Assembly (NCBI RefSeq): GCF_016920785.2
Contig: NW_024609837.1
Location: forward strand, 41,099,543 to 41,163,542
Length of the DNA: 64,000 nt
Direction: 5' to 3'
Source of the DNA: Ixodes scapularis
Lineage: Eukaryota > Arthropoda > Arachnida > Ixodida > Ixodidae
The position numbers and the translations under genes were made by a program. This document shows positions 46,073 through 57,930 of this stretch, one piece after another (positions within the stretch are counted from its first letter, which is position 1; every line of letters begins with the position of its first letter). The notes under the pieces were generated by a model, which saw only the letters and a program-made list of their open reading frames with translations, was not told the DNA's origin and ran no database searches.

Positions 46073-46214
46073 CGGAAATTTGTTACTGGAAACCCGAAAT
46101 CCAGATTGCAGACAAAGGAATAATTTCGGAAAACCTAAATTCCAGATAGAGTCCAGATAGAATCCAGATAGATTTCCGGTTCCATAATCCGGATAGTGAA
46201 AAGTTATACCGGAT

Positions 46215-46599
46215 AATAGAGAAAAAAGGTCTGTTGGGACGCTGTCTGCTTTTGTGTGCTATCAACAATCCGCTTTCCAAAGACGTTGCCATGCCGACAA
46301 TTATCGCGTTCATTTAGGCTTAGGAATGCCCAGAATGGAAACACTATCTAAAAATGCGGCGATGTCATTGCCCATGCTTTGCGGTTTCAGTGAGGTAAGG
46401 CAAAGCGAAAGCCTCCTGCACCATTCGTTGCTGACTAACGCGTCCGATATTGCAGCTACAACGACATATTAGTTCCAAAGCGAGCGGCGCTCACTCACTG
46501 GGCACCACCATGTTTCCCCGCATCCCTACCGAGCCAGTCACGTGATTTCAAAATCCCTCTCCTAGGTACTGAGGCTAACTTTAGCCGCTGTTAGCGCTT
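46215..46599. other. No recognised gene
   Basis: Mixed sequence between the split TIR element and the 3' end of the LINE. No motif recognised. Confidence 0.45.
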
Positions 46600-48203
46600 C
46601 GAGCAAACGGGCCCTGGTGGGCTATACTCTGTTTCTGGGACGGGGTTTGTGGGGAATTAAAAGAGAATGGAAAAGATAGGGAGAATATAAAATTGAAACA
46701 CGTCTAAAAAATAGGAACGCGAGAGCACGAAGTAGAAAACACATTACAAATAAAGTACGCGTGTCCCTGAGAGGCGTTTCCTTTAGGAGACGGAGAAACG
46801 TTTTTGTGTCCCACGCTGCTTCCTGAGGGCTGCCGCAGGTATGGGACACCTTTATGAAAGAAAGCGGTAGGCTCTCAAGTTTCAACAACGTCCTCTTGAG
46901 GTCTTCACTTTCCGCGTCGTATATTTGACAGTCGCACGATTGGTGAAAAATTGTTTCATCACCTTCATACGTTGGACACTTCGATGCTCTGGCTTGCCCG
47001 ATGTGGTGAAGGAAATACTATGTATAATCAACACCGAGCCGGAGGCGATGTATGACGGCCTCTGTCCTGGAGGGAAGATTACGTGGAAGTTGAAAGACGA
47101 GATTTGGGTCCAACATGTAGATGGAAGCGTAATGGTAAGGGACATCGCGGCACAGCCTTCTCCTTGCGCTGGCGGCCTGACGAATGATAAACCATATAAT
47201 GTCATTTCGACAATACGGAACTGCAATATTTGCATCTAGAGAATGGGCTGACTTTGCACCTGCGTCTGGAGACTCATTAAACGACAATGACTTGGTATTC
47301 ATTGAAATTGGATAGTGTGTCCTAAGTCCAAACACTGCATAAGAAGGGCCATTATTTTGGAAACCACTTGGTAATTTTGGCTGCGTTCCAAAAAGTCTGA
47401 TATTACTTGGAGGGCCGGCTTGGAGTCAAACAAATATTGTCCAGGGGTGGGACTATTTTTTCAAGATGATTTGAAGTGCGTGATGAATTGCCACTCTCTG
47501 ACACCGTAGATAAAGTTATTAGGATTAGCTTGAATCTCACGGTCGTACAATGACTTGGAATGACTTCACAACCTGTAGAACTATCAGAGGTACGTAAGCC
47601 GTCTCTGTAGACAAGTGTTCTTGAAAGATGGTTAGCATAAATATGGGACACAGTAACCTGTAAGATTACGTCCATTGATTTCTTGGTATTTGATTTTTTC
47701 TTGATGCCTGGAATATTAAGTGGGACATATGGTTCCGAAAACATCCACGGAGGCGTCGTGCAAATGTGGCCTGGGTAAGATCCAGAGGCAAGTATTCCTG
47801 TACCTGGAACAGTGCCTTGAAGTAGCTTGAGTTTGGACGTGCAGGTTCCATGGTGGCGAGAGAATGATCATCATGTTTAGTTAAGTCTCTCAAATGAAGC
47901 CTTAAAGTTTCCTGCATAAGCAGGAATCACATAGGCATGGCGCGTGCTTGCGCTATAGTTCCAATTGTTGACGCACATGGAGGAAGCCCGTGGCAGGCTT
48001 AAAAAGCGCATGCCTGAAGGCTTCGAAGTGCGCCTAAGTTTGCAAGGCACGTACCGTTGATAAATGGAAGGTTGTACCCAAGCAAACCAATAAATGTCTG
48101 ATAGAGACTTAGCAGCGTCTGCACTGACGCGCCCCACGTAGTGCAACAAATGAACCCGGGGAGGTCAATGAATCTGACCAGCTTCCGTTCAAGGTAATTA
48201 TTA

Positions 48204-48218
48204 GGGGGGGGGGGGGGG
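48204..48218. repeat. Poly(G) tract, 15 bases
   Basis: Run of 15 G on the plus strand within the LINE RT region; on the LINE strand it encodes Pro. The only one of the five runs with G on plus. Confidence 0.9.
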
Positions 48219-49660
48219 TCCAAGTTAGGACTCTAGCAATAAATACGCCAAGAAATATGTGAGTCTTGATGTATAAAATTTGTTGCTTAAAATTGTGAAG
48301 TGGATAACGGTCGATGTTGCTTCGAGTAAATGCAATGGCAGCAGATTCGGCATCGCAGATTTCGAGGCCACGACTGCAAACGCATCTTTGAGCTTTCTTT
48401 AGAGCTAGTTGTATTTTGGCTTTAACTTGTACGCGAGTAGAGCTATAAGCCCATACGCAAATATTGTCTGCGTATAAGGATGCATTTGCATTTGGTGGCA
48501 ACAATTGCACGAGCCTGATAAGCGTGATATTAAATGATGTATGACTTAACATGCCTCCCTGGGGTACACCCCGAGAGATGGAATTGTTCGATGGGTCTCC
48601 ATCTTGTGTGGTGCCATCTGAAAGATAACTTCTGATCATGCTGTAGAGAAGGCCTCCTATACCAACCTCCTGTAGCGCTTGAAAGATGGCATTAGGAGCA
48701 ACGCGGTCAAACGCTCCTTTGACGTCGATAAAGGCCGCTATTGCGATCCTCCGTTGAAATCTTTTCTCTTCAACGTAGGTTACGAGATCAAGGAAAGGAT
48801 CGACGGAGCTTCTTCCTAATGAAAAACCATGAATATTTTTGTGGTAAGCTCTTCTGTTCTGCAGATACCATTCTAAGCAATAATTAATCATTTTCTCCAT
48901 CAATTTGCCAACACAACTTGCCAGAGCAACCGGACGGCACGATTATAGAAGTAAGGGCGATTTGCCAGTGTTCAGTAATGGAACAAATGTTGCCCGTCTC
49001 CATGCATTAGGTACTTATTTATTGGTCCATATTTTGGTTAAAATATTTCAGCAGCCAGTTGCGAGCATCAGTTCACATATGTGATAAGGAAGCATATTTT
49101 ATCCCGTCTGGACCGTGAAATGATTTTGGTTTTATGAACATAAGAGGAGGAATCTAGCTCGCCACCAGTGAAGACATCGTTCCTACAGCCAGTAACAGCT
49201 ATGGCGCTGCAGTGGTACGGACAGGACGACTTTTCGGCATAAAAACATTCGACGTGAGAAATCGACAGAACTCGTTTGCACACTCCTTTTAGGATCATGC
49301 CACCGGCAACGCGAGTGCTCAGAATCGGTGATTCTGTTGAGGATGAGACTTGAGGCTTCGAGATATTTTACCAATTGCGTAGAGTGCCTTTCGTGCATCT
49401 ATATTTTCAGAAAATCCCCACAATTTACGTTAACCGAGCTTGTCTAAATGGCGGCTTATTCTTTCTGTAGATTTCTTGCCATGCGAATATCGTTTTTTCT
49501 TTAGAACGTCGAGTTCGCCTCTCCGCCTCTCGACGCATTCCCCGAAGACGTTCGTACTCCGCGTCAATAGCTGTCCGTTTAAGTGGAAGGCAATGACTAT
49601 GGGTCGATAAGTTTGTAGAGTCAGCTATAGCTTTTTCAAACTCAGGAATGTAAGTCAGCG

Positions 49661-50555
49661 CAGGGATGGGCAAAATACATGCAAATATGTATCGAAATAC
49701 AAATACAAAATACTTCGTCGAAAATGTATTTGATTACAAATCTAATTACATTTCCATAAAAGTATTTAAATGCAAGATACAAATACAACCACATGTATTT
49801 GGTCTCCTCCAAATACTTTTCCAAATACATTCCTCAAAATCTGCGTCAGCGACTTCAGGGCACCTGCAACGAGTTTCTGGGTATCTCATTATAATTTTGC
49901 ATTGCACACTCGGGAGTTAGTGTGCGAGGCTCTAGTAACGTAATAGAAATATAATCACAAAAAAACGTAATCAGCTTGGACGTAGTAGGTGAAAAAAGTA
50001 CAGAGCTTCAGGCAGCTTCTTTTGTAGATTGCATTTTGCCATAGACCAACAAAGAACCGAGACGACCAAGACGCGCAGCACTAGCTAGAGAATTTTTTAT
50101 TGTTGAAACTCGCAACAGTTACGAAGATCTGGACGACCCTCGCATTTAGAATGTTCCAGGCAAAAATATGGAGGGAAATCAGGCTGGAAAGCATCACAAG
50201 TTGTCACAGGCACTTATTTAGCCAGTCTGCCTGTGAACGTCGATTTCGTCACTATTCTTGCCCTGGGCTAGCACCGTAATCGCGAAGTCACCAAACGCTT
50301 GTGTTTGTTTGAGAGACACTGCATTCGATGCAGGATGTAGTTTTCTTCCTGCTCTGGACAGTGACAATAAATTTGAGGGATGTATTTTCGCCCACAAAAT
50401 TGTATTTAATTACAATTGTATTTGAAATACCCACGTTTTAGTATTTAAATACACACGTCAAATACATTGCCCAATTTGTAATACAAATGCAAAATACACA
50501 AAGTATTTGAAATACGTATTTCAAATACTAGTATTTGAAATACTGCCCATCCCTG
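49661..50555. mobile_element. Nonautonomous hAT element nested in the LINE
   Basis: An 895-bp insertion with ends CAGGGATGGGCA (left) and TGCCCATCCCTG (right), an exact 12-base TIR, flanked by the perfect 8-bp duplication AGTCAGCG (49653-49660 and 50556-50563). CAGGG-type ends and an 8-bp duplication are diagnostic of hAT. Both terminal zones are packed with ATTTGAAATAC/GTATTT words in both orientations, likely subterminal transposase-binding repeats. No transposase is encoded. It interrupts the LINE ORF2 between the endonuclease and RT. Confidence 0.95.
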
Positions 50556-51399
50556 AGTCAGCGTATTGCATTTACCTCTCTTTGACTGCTCAAACTCCCA
50601 CCAATTGACTCGTTTGAATACATATTTTTTCTTGCCTGTGATAAATCCACGTATAATTGTGTATGTAGAGATATGGTAACTGCAGCGTGCTTCAATATCT
50701 GTGGACCAAATAGCTGAGACGCAAGAGCAAACGAGACAAATGTCAAATCCAAGCAGCTGCTACTCACTGCACCCCGGAGGTATGAAGGACTCCTATTATT
50801 TAATAGAGATACATGGTGGGTATATAGCTGTGTGCGTTAAAATCACCTGTCATTATATGTGGCCATGGGACTGTGTTCAGGGTGTTGTCTAAGCGTGCTT
50901 TGTCGAATTGGGACTTTGGAGGTATATATGCTCCTATAATGATGAATGAGAACGTGCATTTTTCATCAGAAATTGTAGCACGAACATACTCATTGTCGGG
51001 ATGGAATGGGAAAATATGTGGCACGTACGTGAGTTTTCTGCGAATGAAAAGTTACACGACTTTCCCATCAGTACGTCAGAAGTCAAACTTTTCGTATCCT
51101 GATAAAGTCATGTTGCTAGGCAACCTGGACTATTATATAACAGTAATGGGGTACTTGTACTTGAAAGCCATCACTCCAAAATCGGACAATCGGCAACCTA
51201 ATCTTTTTGCGTTCCATTGGAAAATAGTAGCCTTTTTATAAATATCTTCAATTGCACCTGATCTTATTTTTAATTTTTTCAAGAATCGTTTGAAGCCATT
51301 AGCAGGTGTTTCATTGCGCAAAAGTCTCTTATTTCTGGCAAGTTTTTAGCGTCTGGTGATGTTTGCAGAATGGCCTTTAGTGCTGCGAAGAACATTGGT

Positions 51400-52613
51400 A
51401 GCTATATTTGACTTATATCACCTTGCTGGCGGGACGTAAATCGTGGCGTAGGCACAGATTCCAAAGAAGTCGATGGACGTTGTTCACTGAGGATCGAACA
51501 TTCACTGTTGCACTCGGTGCATCCACAGTCGATGTTTCGGCGGCGCTCTTTTGCTGTCTGATACTGTTACTACGTTTATCTGTAGTCATATGTGCCACAC
51601 GTGCTTTTGGACGACGTTTTACTGCACTAGCGTATCTAAATTTTGGGGTTTTTCTAGTTGAGTTGAGACAGCTTTGCAGGCCGAACGACCTCTGGGTTAG
51701 GTGAAGGCGCATCGCGCCTAAAGACTTGTCCATTCATTATGCTTGTGCGAGATGCTGCGGTGGATGTATGCTCCCGGGGGCAGCCACAGAAGGATGCTGA
51801 GTATAGTTGCCGACACAAGTGGCACACTTTGGTTCTTGTTTAGAATTGCAGTTGTTGTAGCGATCCGGTTCAGCGCAGAATTTTCAACGTTGTGGGCTTC
51901 GGCAATATTTGGCAACGTGGCTATATCTTTGGCGTTTGAAGCACTGAACCGGTGCTTCAAAGTACTCTTCGACTGGGTGACTGGTGAAGCCATTGAAGAC
52001 GCGCTGAGGCATCGGAGAGTCCGGAGGAAACGTGAGGACAACGCTTCCAGTGGGTCGGGGTTTGCCAGTCCCATTCTACTTGCGAAGATAGGCAACTGGT
52101 CGTTGCACGAACGTTATTTTGGCATCGAGAAAATACTCTAGGAGTGCAATGTCGGGAGACTCAGGAGGCACATCCTTATTTTTTCCTAAATTCCTTGATT
52201 ATGTCTGTGGCACGGTTGCAAAGATATTGATGTTTCCTAGGGATTGTAGCGTCAGTAGTTTGTTTGCATATCCAAATGATGCCACATTTACAGAGAGGCT
52301 TCCACCCTTGCTTATCCTGCGTTACAATACCTTTTCTTTCCTGACCGCAACCATGTCTTTTGCAATTTAAATGTAGTTTATCCTTCCAAAATGACGATTC
52401 AAGTGATGTCTGTTTGAAGATGACCGAAATTTGAGATGGCCTGATCTTATGATACGACACTTTGATGAACGGTTCAGAGTCGTCTTCGCCGTGCATGTTG
52501 TGAACGGATGATTTTTCGTCATCTACATTGTATATTTTTTTCTGTACGCACTCGCTTAGGTGAAATCTTAGAGGCCATCTCACTGGTTGGGGTTTTTTGA
52601 ATCGAAGGATTCA
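51400..52613 (-). pseudogene. I-clade LINE ORF1 (gag-like)
   Basis: A likely start ATG lies near 52611 (MNPSIQKTPTSEMASKISPK). The frame is soon broken, and a second frame (to 52176) reads FIKVSYHKIRPSQISVIF. Near 51943-51902 the reading is QCFKRQRYSHVAKYC, a CCHC zinc knuckle of spacing C-x2-C-x4-H-x4-C whose second Cys is Arg. LINE ORF1 proteins of this type bind their own RNA. The Cys loss and several frame changes show decay. The part between 51400 and 51900 is Thr/Ser/Lys-rich and needs two frames. Confidence 0.75.
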
Positions 52614-52711
52614 TTTGACCACGGTCCTGATGGCTGCGAAGGTGGTGATCGAGACCATCGTCGCGCACACAGAGCTCCAGATAACAAGGCAAGAGAGCCG
52701 GGGGTCCTTCA

Positions 52712-55639
52712 TTTTCGTCTTTATTTCTTCATTTTTTTATAAATTGTCTTTTTTTTTTTTTTTTTTTGCTTTTTGCACCTTGCTTTATCGAAACACAGCG
52801 ATGAAACGCAAGAACGCCGGGGGGATGAGCAGGCTCGCGCAAAGCTGAGCGAATGTAGAACTCGACGAAAAATTTCACCCCTTTTTTATCCTCTAATTGT
52901 ATCCATCCCGTCTAAGAAGGCGTGAATAAAAAAAAAAGAACACCTTCACTTGAGGTATTACAGATCTGCCGACAGTTTGAATGCTGCGCGTCTTGGTCTT
53001 TTCAGCAAAATGATGCTGGGCTCTTTTTGGAGTTGCTCTCATATTGATATTCTTTTTACTTCGTTTTGGGACAGACTGTGTCAATCTTATCTGTTATGTC
53101 TTACTTCCATTCAGCTGAACAACTTTCACGGCAAACAGCAAAAGCCATTTCCCGATAGTATGCGTGGACGACTGGGCAATGGCGACTAACACTGCTTTGC
53201 GATACCTTCTTTGATGTTTTCAGGTGAACTGAAGAACGTTTTATACTGCTCAAATGCCGAAGCCCACTTCAAACGGCCTAGCGCTTTACAAAAAAAGACA
53301 ATATTTCGAGCGCACGAAAAATTATATTAACCCCAAACAGCTGAGAGTGCTTGTTTACGTCGCTTTAAAGCACGACACACTTTTGTTATTACAGCGTATT
53401 AACTCGAACTCTTGTCTTGAACTAACACCTAAACAGGTTAATTGGACGTTCATCAGTTTAAAAGTGCTTTTTTGTGAATAAAATATGGGACATTATTTAT
53501 GATTCGGATAGGATTGCCTATGGACCCTCGAAGTCAGGTGCGTTAGCCCCGTGTGAAATATTACTGAATTTGAACAAACAAACAATCGAAAGTCCATGTA
53601 GAGTATCAGATGCTGTTCTCGTGCCAAATAATGCAAAAAAGTGGCAATGACGGCATAAACTGACAAGCAGATCAACAACTCCCAGATGAAGCTTTGGTTA
53701 AAATGAAATATTTAGAGGCTGTTATACGTTTTGATCAGTAGACGATGTTCGCCTTCAAAGAGCAACCGATCAGTGAAGAGCTTTGCTTCCGGTGTATCAG
53801 GCCATCGGCATTTTGTCGTCAGCTTTGCTTTCGGTATTTTACAAATAACATGCCTTCCCTAAATATTTTTTTGACTAGACACTGAAAAGATCGAGATGAA
53901 ACAGGGGAGGCATAACAGTCATACTCTAATAGTGACCATAGATAAACAGGTGATTCACTGATGAATTCATCAGTTCTGAAACAAAACTGATCATCAAAAC
54001 ATATATATCTGCTTGGCCTCGAACTCGCCGCCGTGCCAGTCACATTTGACCGATATCACAATAGTTACTTTTGTAATATGCGTCTAAAAAAAAAAAAAAG
54101 CTGGAAATACTTACGTGGTATTCTTCTAACACTAGGCGTAGAGCGCTTGCCCTATTTTTCCAAAAAGCCTTTTGTTGTTACCGAACAGACGGGCATAATT
54201 AAAATACCACTTAATTTACGGTCCCACCCGACGTAACGCGCCTGCCAGCGAAATGTAGCAAACAGAACATAGCACCGTGTGAGGCGAAAACAGGACCGGT
54301 GGAATCGGGAAAGAGAAATGAAGATAAAAGTGGATAATGAAAAAAAACCAAAGACCGAACAGAAAATATGTGACCCTTTCGCTGCGGCTAAATTGTATCT
54401 GAGTGCTGTGAACAGATTTGGTTACGTGTTCCGCAAATTATTAATGAGCCCGTCACCAAGGCTGTGCTGTATTCTCGGAATGGACATAGGGGATAATTCT
54501 AATTAGTTGATAATGCTTCAAAATTATATAGAGGATACCGGGTCGATAGAAAACTGATTTGGCAGGAAAAAATGTTCTTTGAGCTCTTTACGAGGTCAGG
54601 TACCCAAAACACCGCTGAATAGCATGAACGCGGCTTAGATTTGTGTCTTGTTTATTTCTTTCGTGCTTCCGTGCGCAAAGGTTCCTCCGGCCACTCCACT
54701 TATAGGATGGGAGTCTAATGAAAGCACATGGGTTGTTGTAAAGCAACAGCGTGCTGGTTCTGTCTCAGCCTCGCAAAATACCTCTTAGATCTCGATACTT
54801 CGCACGAGACTGACGGATGTAACTGACCAAGGCAGAAAGCAGCCAAAATAGTATACACTGTTTCGATGTATACAAAATCACGTGTGATCTTTACAGTCGA
54901 GCTTACGAACGTCGCAAGCTCGACTGTAAAGCAGAAATGAAACGCACGAACACTAAAAACAAAACCTGCCAGATTTTTTTCTTTTAATTTTCTAAAGACA
55001 GCGGTTCAGGCGCTGCCCAATAAAAATACCTAGCAAATTCCGAAGACTCTCCGAGGTTTTGATATGCTCGAATAACACGATGCCTCTGCAAAAGTCTTTC
55101 CATCAAAGCTAGTGAACAGATGAAGCACACTGATTGTGAACAAACGTCCCATGCCAAAAAATAAAATAAATATGTTTAATAATTGCGCACATTTAAATGT
55201 TTTCATAATTTATTGGTATACTAATAAATTCACGGAACATAGTTTATACAGGACAAGTTAACCAATCAGCGCATTCTTGCCACACTGACATTGGCTGATC
55301 GCACAATGGCGCGTAGTGGCGACGATTTCTAACTGTTTTACCGAGATTGACGAATAGAAATTTTAGAAAGACGAAAGACCCAAGATGAGCAACTAAAGGC
55401 TTTTATGTCTGTTTTTTTTTCGTACTCTTTAAACTTCCTATTTGTGCAAGATCGTGTTTGTTAACTTATTTATATACAATCGCTGTTAGTTTCACCACGG
55501 GCATATCAAGTAGAAGTATTATGGAGCCAGTTCTTCGACGTACGTGCCACACTTGGAAACGTTGAGCGTCACTAAGCGTTAGTAGAAATAAAAAAGGGGT
55601 TTTGTAGATCTGATAGACACCACGCCGCCTCTATCTCCG
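52712..55639. other. No recognised gene; hairpin at 54889-54931
   Basis: Contains a long T run (52749-52768) just beyond the LINE 5' end. A perfect hairpin CTTTACAGTCGAGCTT / AAGCTCGACTGTAAAG (54889-54931) has an 11-base loop. The frames at 52950-53189, 53254-53481 and 54279-54506 show no recognised domain. Confidence 0.45.
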
Positions 55640-57200
55640 TCGAATGATTACCGGCCAAATACTGGTATCCGATTGCCCGCCCCGAGGGAAAACCGAGTCG
55701 ATGCTTCAAGCCCCACTAGCCATTACCAGGCACAGCGCGACTGCAGCAATAAAGACGGCAACTCACCTCCAGGGGTTGCCGCGCTTAGTTTTCCTCAAGA
55801 GGAGCGAATGGTGACAGGCTTTCACGTCGGGGCCTATGCATCGCCGAAGCTGAGAATCGTGGTGAGGGCGACCGGGACCCACGTCCAGGCGCAGGCATCG
55901 GAGAGGGTGGACGTCATAAGTAGTCGTCGATCTCCCGAGTTCGTTCACCCTAGCGTGGGCGCGAGTCGTCGGAACGGAAGCCGCGCATGCAGCCCCAGCT
56001 ACCGGTGGGGGGAACGGCGGTAGACGTGATCGGCTTCCCTGCAGTGGTAGCACAACTGGTGTCGGTCAGCCGTGCGCCGCATGTCCTTCTCCCTTGGCGT
56101 CGGAGATTCGGCTCGGACGTACGGAGCTTGTTCCTCAGTGCGTCGAGCCTAACGCGACGTACGGGCCTCCCGTCGAGTCGGCGCCAAGAGCTGGTACTGC
56201 CGGGTTGCTGGCGGCGGCCGTCGGGCCATTGCGGCGTAGGACAGCGTCGATTCCTCGGTGGCTGGCACGTCGATGGGGGTTTCTGGCTGCAAGACCCGCT
56301 GTACCTCGTAGCGTATGATCTCGGAGACTGACAGTGACGCTAGGTGCACAGCAGCAGGGAGCAGCTTTCGGAGCTTCTCTCGGACATCCCGGATTATCTC
56401 CCGGATACCCGCGAGCTGGGAACCGACGTCGAGGCTAGAGAGCGCAGTAACAGCGAGGTTTAGCAGTCGCTGGTAGTAGGCGGCACCAGCTTGGAGGGAC
56501 CGCTCGATATTAGTCGCCTCCTTTTCAAAACCACTGACGGTGGTAAGCGCGCTTCGTACAAGGCCACTGAAAATGGTTTCAATGACACCACCCATAAGGA
56601 TCCTCAGCTTCTTTCCTTCTGCGGCCTGGGGATCCGCAAGGCTGAATAGCCGAAGATGGCCTCGACAAAGCTCACCACGTTTTCGTTTGGTCTTTGAGCT
56701 CCCGACTATAGTTGCACTTCGGTCCTCTCCCACCGCGGATGGTTAGCGAAGCTCCGACGCAGCTCTGCCTTGAGGAGCTTTTAGTTGGTTAAGCGACGCT
56801 TCATGATTTTCGAACAAGCGTCGCGCGGTTCCCTCAAGGGAAAGATGGACGTTCTGCAGACGCTGTTCTGGAGACCAGTAGTTGCGCAGCGCCACCCGTT
56901 CATATTGCCGCCAACCAGTCTTCGACGTCTTCGTAGACCTCACACTGGATGGTCGTCATAGTTAGAGGAACGACGGGCAGATATAAGACGAGGGAGGAAA
57001 CGGCAGGAGTCTGCCTCGATTGGCTGCTTATCGTCGGCTTCGTCGACTGGCGGGTCTTCTTCGGCAGTGGACTGAATTTCGGGGGCAAGCCTTGAACACG
57101 GCGGCTTCCTCGGGTCTTGGTCGTCTCCACGGACTGTCTTCTTGTGCCCGGGGCTGCGCTTGCGCTGTGAGGCCTCGGAGGGGTACTCTTCATGGGCTGC
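55640..57200 (-). pseudogene. Ty3/gypsy-type retrotransposon gag, broken
   Basis: Minus strand from 57.2 kb. A Pro/Lys/Ser-rich leader is followed by YEDVEDWLA and, in another frame, QYERVALRNYWSPEQRL and LEGTARRLFENHEASL, the capsid-like retrotransposon gag domain. After about 60 residues of loss near 56740, a longer frame (56733-56149) gives FSGLVRSALTTVSGF, KEATNIERSLQAGAAYYQR, REIIRDVREKLRKLLPAA and LSYAAMARRPPP. Then near 56050 comes CYHCREADHVYRRS, a CCHC zinc knuckle with Ser in place of the last Cys. I recall closely similar gags in ixodid ticks. Gag forms the particle that packages element RNA. At least two frameshifts; no protease, RT or LTR was identified nearby. The protein ends in an Arg-rich tail. 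Confidence 0.85.
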
Positions 57201-57480
57201 GGTACCCTGCACTTCCAACAGAAATGTCACTGAGTAAGGTGAAGAAACGATAAGTAATGATATAAAAAGAAAAGCTTAGTCAACAAACTTGTGCCAAACA
57301 AAATAAAGAACGAGCATTGAGACAGCAGAAAAGCGGGCGGAGATTTGGCGGCGTAACAGCAAGCGAGAGCGACACTTACTTGATATGGTCCCACGCAGCT
57401 CCTTGTCTAGTGTGCGTGACTATCTGAACATTTCGGCAAAGAAGCTTCTAGCGTCGCGCACTCGGGTTTGGAATGAATAG

Positions 57481-57612
57481 GTACTTTCGAGAACAAGAAT
57501 CTAGGCTAACATTATAAAATTTACGCACCGAGTAAGAAACTTCTGAACGGGCACTTTCGAGAACAAGAAACCAGGACAAAATTATAAAAGTTACGGACCG
57601 AGTAAGAAAACA
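57481..57612. repeat. 70-bp tandem duplication
   Basis: CACTTTCGAGAACAAGAA ... ATTATAAAA-TTACG.ACCGAGTAAGAAA occurs from 57481 (first base pair TA) and again from 57551, an offset of 70. The copies differ at about eight places. Confidence 0.75.
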
Positions 57613-57785
57613 CACATTGTCGTTTATATTAGCTCTAAGACGACATGAAGGCGAAAGCCCAAGCGCCGATGCATTAAAGACAGACACATAATTTACTAAA
57701 GTCAGTTTGATTCCTCTGAATTCGCTTTGTTATCCTTCTTAATTTCATTGCCTCTAATTCACCTGAGTGGTCACGTAAACGAGAT

Positions 57786-57930
57786 AGCGAACCTCCGAAG
57801 ACAGCGCTCCCTTACGACGCACTTTTGCCGCCGTTTCACTGGCTCACTCGAATCGTGGTGTCGGTTGTGGTCCCGGTGAAAGCGAACTTCCGAAGTCAGC
57901 GCGCTCTTTGACGACGCATTTTTGACGCGC
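57786..57930. repeat. 95-bp offset duplication
   Basis: AGCGAAC-TCCGAAG-CAGCGC followed by ACGACGCA-TTTTG occurs at 57786 and 57881. The intervening part is not alignable by eye. Confidence 0.6.

Larger units (their letters stand above)
44399..46214. mobile_element. Small TIR element split by a Penelope-like element
   Basis: TIRs of about 45 bp: left ATCCGGTATAAATTTTCAC, right reverse complemented ATCCGGTATAACTTTTCAC, both continuing TATCCGGA-TATGGAACCGG. With the 1.6-kb insertion and one target copy removed, the original element would be about 178 bp. Its right half contains a 12-bp tandem repeat (TCCAGATAGA words, 46142-46173). Target duplication of the TIR element itself is not clear. Confidence 0.8.
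46740..51330 (-). pseudogene. I-clade LINE ORF2 (EN-RT-RNase H)
   Basis: Endonuclease: starts near 51250 with ATIFQWNAKRL and retains the catalytic loop IMTGDFNAH near 50840. After the nested hAT insertion comes a linker, then RT: PKSFHGPDGIKYASL near 49120, HGFSLGRSS, FIDVKGAFDRV (catalytic Asp), SRGVPQGGMLS, and LYADNICVW near 48465. Active elements have YADD; here the second Asp is Asn (codon 48463-48465). The 264-codon RT frame 48903-48109 is the largest intact piece; a poly(G) tract on plus (48204-48218) lies in its 3' part. RNase H: VYRDGLRTSDSSTG near 47610 corresponds to the YTDGS motif. C-terminus: SLDANIAVPYCRNDI, AVIHRLRLGV, then a Cys/His segment and KTFLRLLKETPLRDT ending about 46740. 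Function in living copies: nicking the target and copying RNA into DNA. At least five frame changes make it dead. Confidence 0.85.
46600..52711 (-). mobile_element. I-clade LINE, nearly full length, degenerate
   Basis: Reading from 52.7 kb towards 46.6 kb the order is: 5' leader, ORF1 with a gag-type zinc knuckle, ORF2 with endonuclease, reverse transcriptase, RNase H and C-terminal Cys/His region, then about 130 bases of 3' sequence. This order, with an RNase H after the RT, is that of the I group of non-LTR retrotransposons. The copy holds frameshifts, stops and an 895-bp hAT insertion at 49661-50555. Both outer ends are approximate and no target duplication was found. Confidence 0.85.

Noticed and set aside
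57200..57480. LTR and primer-binding site upstream of gag
   Set aside because: No paired LTR or convincing tRNA-complementary site could be found by eye.
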